Origin: Eucalyptus grandis
Taxonomy: Eukaryota; Streptophyta; Magnoliopsida; Myrtales; Myrtaceae
Reading direction: 5' to 3'
Length of the DNA stretch: 64,000 nt
Assembly: GCF_016545825.1 (NCBI RefSeq)
Contig: NC_052619.1
Coordinates: 37,787,682-37,851,681 of the forward strand
Below the pieces are notes generated by a model, which had not been told where the DNA came from, did no database searches, and was given only the letters and a program-made list of their open reading frames with translations. Position 1 is the stretch's first letter; every line of letters starts with the position of its first letter. This document shows positions 56,154 through 64,000 of the stretch, one piece after another. A program made the translations under genes and the position numbers.

Positions 56154-59100
56154 TATAACGAGCTGTGACGTCCCAGGGCATCACGTACTAAGCACAAGTG
56201 GAATTATAGTTATTATTGTTATGGATAACCCATAGCGTTTACCATTGAAAGTTAGCATGTATAACATGGATTATTTAAATTCCTAAATTTATATTTTAAG
56301 GTTATCCTACAATGCACATAGACAAGATCATAAAAGGCTTCCTTTCCTTTTATCATCATCGGGGCATACAAAATTATCGACCTGGACTCATTCCATGTTC
56401 TTCGCCTATATATTTACATCATATACAAAACAAAAGTAAGGCACAACAAAAGCCAAGGATATGGGTGAGGTTATCTACTCCACGAGTTCTCACACTAGCC
56501 CGCATCTAACAAAAAACAAAAGTCAGTTAGCCTCTACACGATCCAAGGCGTCTAGGCGCCGTCCATCCCCACTCCAGGTCCTCCTGCTCCAAAGGGTAAA
56601 GGTTCGAACATCTCCCCTTCATGGTTGATAAACCATGCAACGAACGTCATCGGTAATAACTCAGCTCTACCGTTATCTAGCCATAAAGTCACCTCATATT
56701 TGGAGAAAATCATGTCAATGTCGGGATCACACATGTCATGAAGAGAAACATCAAGACGCACTACCGCCCCGTATCAGCTACCGGCGGTACGTCCATGCTA
56801 TCAATCTGAAAATGTAAGGTATGAGCAAATAACCTTGCCCAGTAAAGAATGATAAAACTCTAACTTAAACAATCCATAGCCATCAAAGTCACAAGTGAAT
56901 CATCAAACAATTTAGGATACTAAGAGAATATATCACAAGCATAAACAATACTATTACTTCATGTAAGAAATCACCTTATATGCATCCACTTCTATACTTA
57001 CCCTTCACAAACTCAATCTCACATCAAAATATAATGCAACAATAATTGATGAACTCACTCGCCAAATAATTATATTTAGTGTGCATAAAATCCACCCTCG
57101 AATCAGTCACAACCGGGACTCTACCGACCTGATCGAGTCACTTCCGGAAAGTACGTTATCCAGACTTCCACAATACCTCTAATTGTGGGCATCTCACTCC
57201 GAGGCATCCCGGCATCACACAACCGAGGTCCTCCTTGATCACACACAAGGGCATCTCACTCCGAGGCATCTCAGTATCACACAACCGAGGCATCCTTGAT
57301 CACACACAAGGGCATCTCACTCCAAGGCATCTCAGTATCTCTCTACCGAGGCATCCAAGACCACTCATCAAGGGCATCCCAAACTTCCGGGGGCATCACC
57401 GGTATCTCGGTACCGATGGGTTCATTCATCTTAAGCACACGTTTCACACTACCACACCTTTGATTAATGCATTTATCGTATGCAAAAGAAAAGACTCCAA
57501 AGTATCTAACTAACTCTCATGAACCTAGCACACGTGCGTGTCCAAATTATAAGATAAAACCCATTACGTCATGTCCCATTCCATGGCGAACAGATATTTA
57601 TCCCATAATCAAGCACTATGCACCGCACTCATTGCACACACATGATTCTATATGCACTTATATCTCAAATGATATATGAGACTTACTCTTATATGACTAA
57701 CATCTATTATGAGGTTCATTAGGCTCTATGTACATCATGAAGACCTAATATAAAAGACACTTCATCTAATATATGTTCTCGGGTCTAGACAGTTTACTAA
57801 CTAAATGTACAGTTTCGGTTTCCGATACAGAAGGTATATTAATTCTTGTCAAAATATTACCAAATTTTAGTATGTTATATTTAAGACATAGTCTAAAAAT
57901 TCCCGTGCAGAAACTTAAGTCTGATTCTCACTGTTTTAAGAGTAACAATCGCCATAATCTTTACTAGTACCCTGTACCGACGTCCAGATTTCGTATTTAC
58001 AAAGAAAATTGTTTCACTAACCAAATCTTATCTATTTAACATAAAATTTTGACACGTCATTCCTTAAGATGTGTTCTACAATTTTAATTAAGGATTCGAA
58101 GTCCAAATCTAACTAGGTAAATACAGAAAATTCGTATAATCAGTAAAGGTCAAACTGTTTCTCACAAGAACAGTTTACTGGTTTTACTAAGTACACTTTT
58201 GTCTCTATGTTTTTATAGTCATATGGTTATAGCTACGTGTATAACTTGATCTTATAGATGTTATATCATGTAGAATAGTTTCTTTCTTATTTCTATTAAC
58301 ATACATAAAGAAAACTAAACACAAACAGAAGACTCCATAACTATTTTCACTTAGAACAGAATAGATACACAAATTTTCTCACTTCTAACTCAACGAAACA
58401 ACTGGTCTATCCACAAATCTCTTCTACAATACTCCAATGCTTACTCACAGAAACTCAAAGCAACTTCAGCATATCTTTCTCTAACAAATGATCAGTTCCA
58501 CAGCTCGGCTTGAAGTATAAACGCATCTGTGAGTTCACTCATCACAGCATACACCGTATCCATCCACTCGGCATCCATTTCATCACTTCGCTCAACAAAA
58601 CAGCATACTCACACAAGGATTTCGAAACATGCAGTCCTCAAAAACAACATGCAATGGCTTCTAACTCTAATCTAACACTTTCTCAGCTTAGATCAATCAC
58701 AAAACAGCAACTACAAACTATATCCATCACTGTTTGGTTAGATCCTCAAGCTCCCTTGATGAAACAATGGATAAATTTCAATTTAGAGTTAGATCTTTCC
58801 TTACCTTGCTTCAGCTACTAAACAACACAGAGATGCTTCAAGATCAACACTCAAAATCAGCATGTAGGAGAAATTGCTGGTTTGCTTCTGGTTTTTCGCT
58901 GCTCAGCCGAGAGAAAAAGAAAGAAGAAGATGAAGATGGGTTGTTCGGTTTTATATGGAGAGAGAGAGTGTGTGTACAAAGCTTAAGGGGGAAATATAGG
59001 TCTACAAACTAATCCCTAGGCTAGTGTAATGATGAGATCTTCTAATGATTATGCTTCCTTGGAGTTGATGGTTTTGGTTTCTAGAGAAGAGAAAACCGTG

Positions 59101-59712
59101 GGTGTCGCATGCATGGAGAAAACGAGAGAGAATGATGCCGTGGCTTTCATGCATGAAGATTTTCGCCATCTGTCAATCGTCACCAATTAACAGTTTATCG
59201 ATATCATTCGTTAGTTCATTAGCTTCTAATATTTTCATCTAAGTGCCTTTTGTTTCTACTTAATCCCAATTATACAAAGTCATAACATATATATAACATA
59301 TCGACTAGTCAATGTTAGTTTATAAGGAATTCATCACAAAAAAGAATGCTAAAGTTATAAGTAATTTACTAATCAAATCACCTTAACTATAATCTATTAA
59401 TCTTAACTGAAAATAAAATCACTCGGGCCTAATTATCCATTCCTGGCCCAACAGGCTCAATCTACAACAATCCGGCCCACTAAACTAAATCTACAAATCT
59501 AATAATTCCGAACCTTGGCCCGCTTCAAGCCAAGTCCAAGCCCATAATCACTCATTAGGTGTCTTAAGTCCAATTCGTGTGGCCCACTCATTTCTCAAGC
59601 CCACACATTCCTCACGATCCATCGGGTTCATTTTCCGGCCCATTCTACATAAATCTAAGTTTCTAATGATCTAATTATGCTAATGACGGTCAATGAAATT
59701 TGGGATGTCACA
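56154..59712 (-). mobile_element. Solo LTR D-inner (3,559 bp), nested in D-outer
   Basis: The perfect 5-bp TSD CTGCC flanks it (56149-56153 and 59713-59717). The left end reads TATAACGAGC; aligned to the complement of the LTR A 3' end (TGTGATGCACC...), it is the LTR end with TG changed to TA. The right end is GGGATGTCACA. Both LTR A and D-inner have a TGTCC(C/T)AGGxCATCAC block next to this end, so they form a subfamily. Tandem array at 57187-57375. No element gene is present. Confidence 0.88.
57187..57375. repeat. Tandem array in LTR D-inner, three units of about 62 bp
   Basis: GGGCATCTCACTCCGAGGCA starts at 57187, 57249 and, with one change, about 57310. Each is followed by TC...TATCACACAACCGAGG and a CTTGATCACACACAA-like end. 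It lies 1.0-1.2 kb from the LTR 3' end. Confidence 0.92.
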
Positions 59713-62534
59713 CTGCCTCCTGCGGCCCCTCAAAACGGACATGGAGCGCCTCCGTCTAAGGACCTGAAAAGATAAAACCCATGATAGGGTGAGATAATGT
59801 CTTAGTGAGTTCACGCCTTAAACCCCAATTAGGAAGGAAATATGCCTAGAGGTAGTCTAACCACACATCATAAAAGGCTCACCTTGCCTTAGTTCCTTCC
59901 CACACGTCAATACAATTCATATAACAGATATATACAATAATCACACTCAACAATTGGAATGCCTCACTTCACATCTCAATCAATCACAGGGGTCCCCGAT
60001 TATAAGGCCAAATCGTTATGACATGTTCCATTTTCCGTGCCACACAATTTTGCCCCATAATCAAGCACGTCAATTTCAATCATTCATGCATCCTAATTGA
60101 TTACGACCCAACAGCCATGGCAAACTCAACAGTCAAGGGTTATCTGGCATAGCCGGGCGTTGTCTCACCCCATTGAGCACGCAATGTTTATATCTAGACA
60201 GCATTCCCGAATGAACATCAGTCCGACCTCTACCGCAATCCGGCATCCGTTGTCAAGGGCATTCCATATAGGAGCAACATCCCGTGTAAACGCGTCAGGA
60301 CGGGTTTACTACCCCGCATAAACATGTCAGGGTACTAGGTGTTCACACTCACATCCATCCTCGCCAAGAACATTGTGCTGTGCACTAAAATGCATCAATT
60401 AAAATAATGTGCTTGGCATATTTTCTTCATGTTAAAAACACTCGGTAAAATAATCGTGTGTGGGTACATGGTCAGATCGAACCATAAAAATCGATATCTC
60501 TCCTTTTAAAATCCCACTATTTGATATAATACTTAAAAATATTTTTGGTGTCAAAACCCGACACCCAGTATTTTCTAATTAAATACCAAGATTTCATAAT
60601 TTTGAAATAATAACTAAAAATCAACAATCATCACTCAATTGCACAAATTAACATTCAATTAAACAAACTAATCAAACCACGGCAATCACAATGAAATTTT
60701 AACAACCGACTATCCCGGTATAATTTCCAGCAAATATTAAATAATTAAATAAATACCAAAATTATTTCAATAAATGCCTAATTAAGCTAAATATGCTAAT
60801 CCAACCACCTAATCTGACCTAGAAAAATAATGCACTATAGTAATTAAATAATACAATCTAATTAACCCTAAACTAATCTAATATAACCACATAATAAGCC
60901 TAATTAACCAACTAAACCACTAATTAAACTAAACTAACCACCTAAACCAATCTTAAGCTAATCTAATTATCCCCTAAGCATAATTAACCCCCTAAGCAAT
61001 GTTTAACAAGTAAACTCACCGGATTAGCAATCCAATGAGTTCACGGCGACAGCAACGTGGAGGCGAGCGAAACACAAGCCTATGGCAACACCAAACGAGG
61101 CCGGGAAAAGGCCTAAAACGGGCCACGAAGCTCACAACTTGGGTTGTGAGTTCAGCTTTGTCCAAGGCTGGAAGGGGTTGGATCGAGGGCGGAACAGCAA
61201 TTGAAACGGGCTGGGCTGGCACGGGAGGTGGCACGGCGACTTGGACGAGCAACAGAGAGACTTGGCGACGGTGAATGGTAGCTGGACAACAAACGCACGA
61301 GCGCAGGGTAGCAAATAGGAGGCAGTGCAAGGTTGGAGTTACGTGAGCAAGCAGGACGGCAGGGGATGCGCGAATGGGCTTGCTGGTGCGGTCGACGGCT
61401 TCAGCGGGCTCAGCGACGCTTGGACGTGTGGCTAGGAGCGGTTGATGGTGGCCGGTTGGTCTCCTCTGGTTCTCTACTGGTTTTCTTCTTCAAAGACAAC
61501 AACAATGGAGAAATGTGAGACAAGAAGGAAGAAGAAGAAGGGCTACAACTGAAGGGGGGACAATTGCCTCAAAAGTCTTCAAGAAATATCTCAATTCATT
61601 ATCACAAGGCCCCCACCATCCATGAGCCTCATCCTTAGCCAATTCCCCTCACCAATCTTCCTCCACAAGCCACTCTATGTGGTCCAAATGTTGCTGCCTC
61701 CCATGGCTACAAATTAGAGACATTTCCCTTCCAATTCACTTCAATTCCTCTCCAATTTAATCCAATTCAATAGCCAAAATGCCAAGGTAGATGCCCACAC
61801 TTAATTCCACATTTTTCTTGCCAATTGATCCATCTTGAACGCCAAAAATCCACACAAAAGTGGCCTTTTTAATTTCCCGGTCCAAAATCGCCTAAATTTG
61901 ATTTTTCGCCAAAAATCCGAACTTGGCGAAAATTCTTCGAAGGATAAGTCGACGTTTCTAAAATAAATCGTGATATGACAAAAATTTTAATTTTTGAAAT
62001 TGGGTTCAATTTTGTAGTTAATTTCAACCAGATGCGATTTTAGCGTGACCTAACCTACCGGGTAGCTTTTAGGAATTTTTAGCGCATTTGACCCATGGTC
62101 AATTATTTCTGAGCCACATTGTGCATCTTTGACTCATTGGCAGCTCTCAGTTGTCGTAAAAATCTCAAGGATTCAAATACAGACACAGGGTATAGAAACG
62201 ATAAAAAAAATCGATCTAGTGCCGTTCGACAAGAATTTTGCAATCAAGTGGAATCACCAACACTTTAATCACATGCCATTGTCGAATCGACCTATCTCCA
62301 ATCTCTAATCAATTTTGACGGTGCCAAAATGACTCTTGCAGATTAGCACGGTCGAGCAGTCGATTTCTGGTCGAATTCTCAAATCAGTCGCGTTTAGATT
62401 CCTTAACGGCTTCACTAGATAGATTAGTTATCTTGTGAGTGATCAGCTCAGAGAAAAAAACTATAGGCACGTCAATGAAAAGCCCAATTCATTCAATCAA
62501 AAACAAAATCAAAAAATCAGACTGTCACATCAAC

Positions 62535-62866
62535 ACCCAGGCTTGGTTCCACAATCGCTACCATAGCCCTTCCTAAGTTTTCATTTGAGGAAAAGGATAA
62601 GGTTTAGATATAATGCCCAAAAGGCAGGTTAACAACCCTCATTTAAGTGTGAGTTCTCCTAAGCTCTTATTTTGCATAATCTTAGGTTCATTTATGTTTG
62701 GATTAATCCTAAAGGTTTTTATGTAAAAAGACAATCGCCACTAGCCTTTGGGATCATCTAAAAACCAAGTGAGGCACAAAAGATTGTCTCACTAGTTTTG
62801 TAATCAGAGTTTTTCTGGGTTCAGGAACTTGATTATACTAATAGTCTAATTAGTGCCTTTTCGATA
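62535..62866. other. Short unassigned spacer
   Basis: It continues the host sequence that D-outer interrupted. No ORF, repeat or RNA gene was recognised. Confidence 0.4.
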
Positions 62867-62871
62867 CCCCT

Positions 62872-63991
62872 TGTTGACAAAACTTCCTAATAAATTTTGA
62901 AATTGACAAAACTATCCATAAGAGTTTCATAAGTCTAATTAATGTCTTGACATATGTCAAATAAGGGAAATACTCTCACAATGAAGCCTTTAACATTCTT
63001 GATTCGACTCAAACTCAAGTCTAGATCTTGAGTCTACTTCAGACGGAACAAGCTCAAACTTAAGTTTAGACTCTATGTTGAAAACTAAGATCTTCAAGCC
63101 TCAAAAAAATATTATTTCGGTTCCCATCATGACACAAGTTCTAAACATGACTCAAATTCAGAACGTGACATAATTTTAGAATGAGACCCTAGTTTAGAAT
63201 GTATAATAGCTGGTAATCTGGTTTGGATTTTGCACCTAGAAAGATTTTATTAACTTGATCTTATTTGATTGGTAAGTTAGTCTTGAGACAAGTCCTTTCG
63301 AAAGGAAAAAGCTCTATTTGTGGAAACCAAGACTCAGATTGTATGAGCAACTAGAATTAAGTGGAGATTCAGCTTCTTTCACTTTATAGTTACTCAATCT
63401 CCTTGATAGAGATTTTTCCAAAGGGTAGATTGGAAGATGATCCTCTAGAGACTGTCTAATGGCTATTTTGGAAGTAGAGGAATATTTAAAAAGGCTAAGG
63501 TGTTGAGGAGCATGTGAGAGATATGGCCCAAATTTTTTAAATTCCAAAGTATAAGCATATTTTGACCATACACTTGTCTTTAGTAAGCTTCGATTTTGTG
63601 ATCGTGAGAGAAATATCAAAAGAGTAACTGAGAGAGATAGTGTGATCTTTAATACATTGAGTGTAAACACTCAATATTATAATCTCTTGTTGATCATCTA
63701 ATGAAATTTAGCTGGTAGTCTATCGACATGGAAGAGTGAACATAGGTTTGATCTAAGTCGAACCACCTAAAATCTTATGTGCAAATTTTTCTTATCCTTA
63801 ATCTCTTTCAATTCACTTTTATAGTTTATTGCACACTTGCAAGGTGCTTTTAATAGTTCGTTCTACAGCACATTCTAGAATTTGACCCTTGTTCAGATTT
63901 TAATCTTGACTCTTTCTATTTTGCTTTAAATTATCAAGATTTTAAGAATCATCTATCCATCCCCTTTAGGTGATACTTTCTAGCTACTTCA
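62872..63991 (+). mobile_element. Solo copia LTR H (1,120 bp)
   Basis: It begins TGTTGACAAAACTTCCTAA and shares TAATAAATTTT(T)GAA(A/G)TTGA with the copia-1 LTR. Its end (CATCCCCTTTAGGTGATAC...ACTTCA) is the family terminal signature. The flanking 5-mers CCCCT (62867-62871) and CCTCT (63992-63996) are a TSD with one mismatch. No primer-binding site follows the right end, so it appears to be a solo LTR; the window stops just after it. Confidence 0.82.
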
Positions 63992-64000
63992 CCTCTAACT

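Larger units (their letters stand above)
55538..62529 (-). mobile_element. Solo LTR D-outer (about 3.4 kb without its insert)
   Basis: The perfect 5-bp TSD TCAAC flanks it (55533-55537 and 62530-62534). Plus-strand ends are TATCACGCCCC (a TG to TA change; LTR B ends with the complement of TGTCACGCCCC) and AGACTGTCACA. It shares blocks with LTRs B and E on the opposite strand, for example 61010-61030 and 59790-59840. Without D-inner it is about 3,428 bp. ORFs at 61016-61518 lie in its GC-rich section and have no domain. Confidence 0.9.

Noticed and set aside
56164..56178. TGTGACGTCCC as the left edge of D-inner
   Set aside because: No target duplication fits there. Moving 10 bp left gives the perfect CTGCC duplication and aligns with the end of LTR A.

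Overview
This window reads as repeat-rich nuclear DNA of a flowering plant, most likely a eudicot. The evidence is plant-type Ty1/copia and Ty3/gypsy retrotransposons primed by initiator-Met tRNA, PIF/Harbinger- and Mutator-like miniature elements, and a small cluster of S-protein homologue (SPH, plant self-incompatibility S1 family) genes. The species cannot be named from the sequence alone. There is no bacterial, organellar or CRISPR content.

Positions 1-39,000 form one nested retrotransposon pile. An old minus-strand copia element (copia-3; 1-756 and 6909-8885) is split by solo LTR A (761-6908), which is itself split by solo LTR B (3387-6453). Copia-3 is also cut at 8886 by a plus-strand copia element (copia-1; 8886-11572 and 35299-38460). 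Copia-1 is split by a minus-strand Del/Tekay-type gypsy element (gypsy-1; 11573-35298). Gypsy-1 in turn holds a Harbinger MITE (14204-15137), a complete but decayed minus-strand chromovirus (gypsy-2; 16129-31230) and solo LTR G (31497-34491). Gypsy-2 is split by copia-2 (16789-26384), a near-complete 9.6-kb Sirevirus-like element with a large extra ORF after pol. Most junctions are supported by target-site duplications (TSDs) and by reading frames that continue across the gap.

Positions 39,400-45,900 hold a Mutator-like MITE (39446-40667), a second terminal-inverted-repeat element (40773-44680) split by solo LTR E (41374-44560), and a solo copia LTR F (44934-45902).

Positions 46,300-51,500 are the only region with a plausible working host gene. 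Three SPH genes lie in tandem: a broken copy (46338-46685), a copy with a damaged 3' end (48070-48477) and an intact copy (51066-51482). Copied flanking DNA shows that the cluster grew by segmental duplication.

Positions 51,500-64,000 hold a gypsy pol scrap (52130-52440), a fragment of an LHP1/TFL2-like chromodomain gene on the minus strand (54974-55361), solo LTR D-outer (55538-62529) split by solo LTR D-inner (56154-59712), and a solo copia LTR H (62872-63991).

The most unusual signal is the family of 3.0-3.6-kb LTRs (A, B, D-outer, D-inner, E and G as solo LTRs; C still attached to gypsy-1). All six solo copies have perfect 5-bp TSDs. Most members carry a different tandem array at about the same place, 0.6-1.2 kb from the LTR 3' end.
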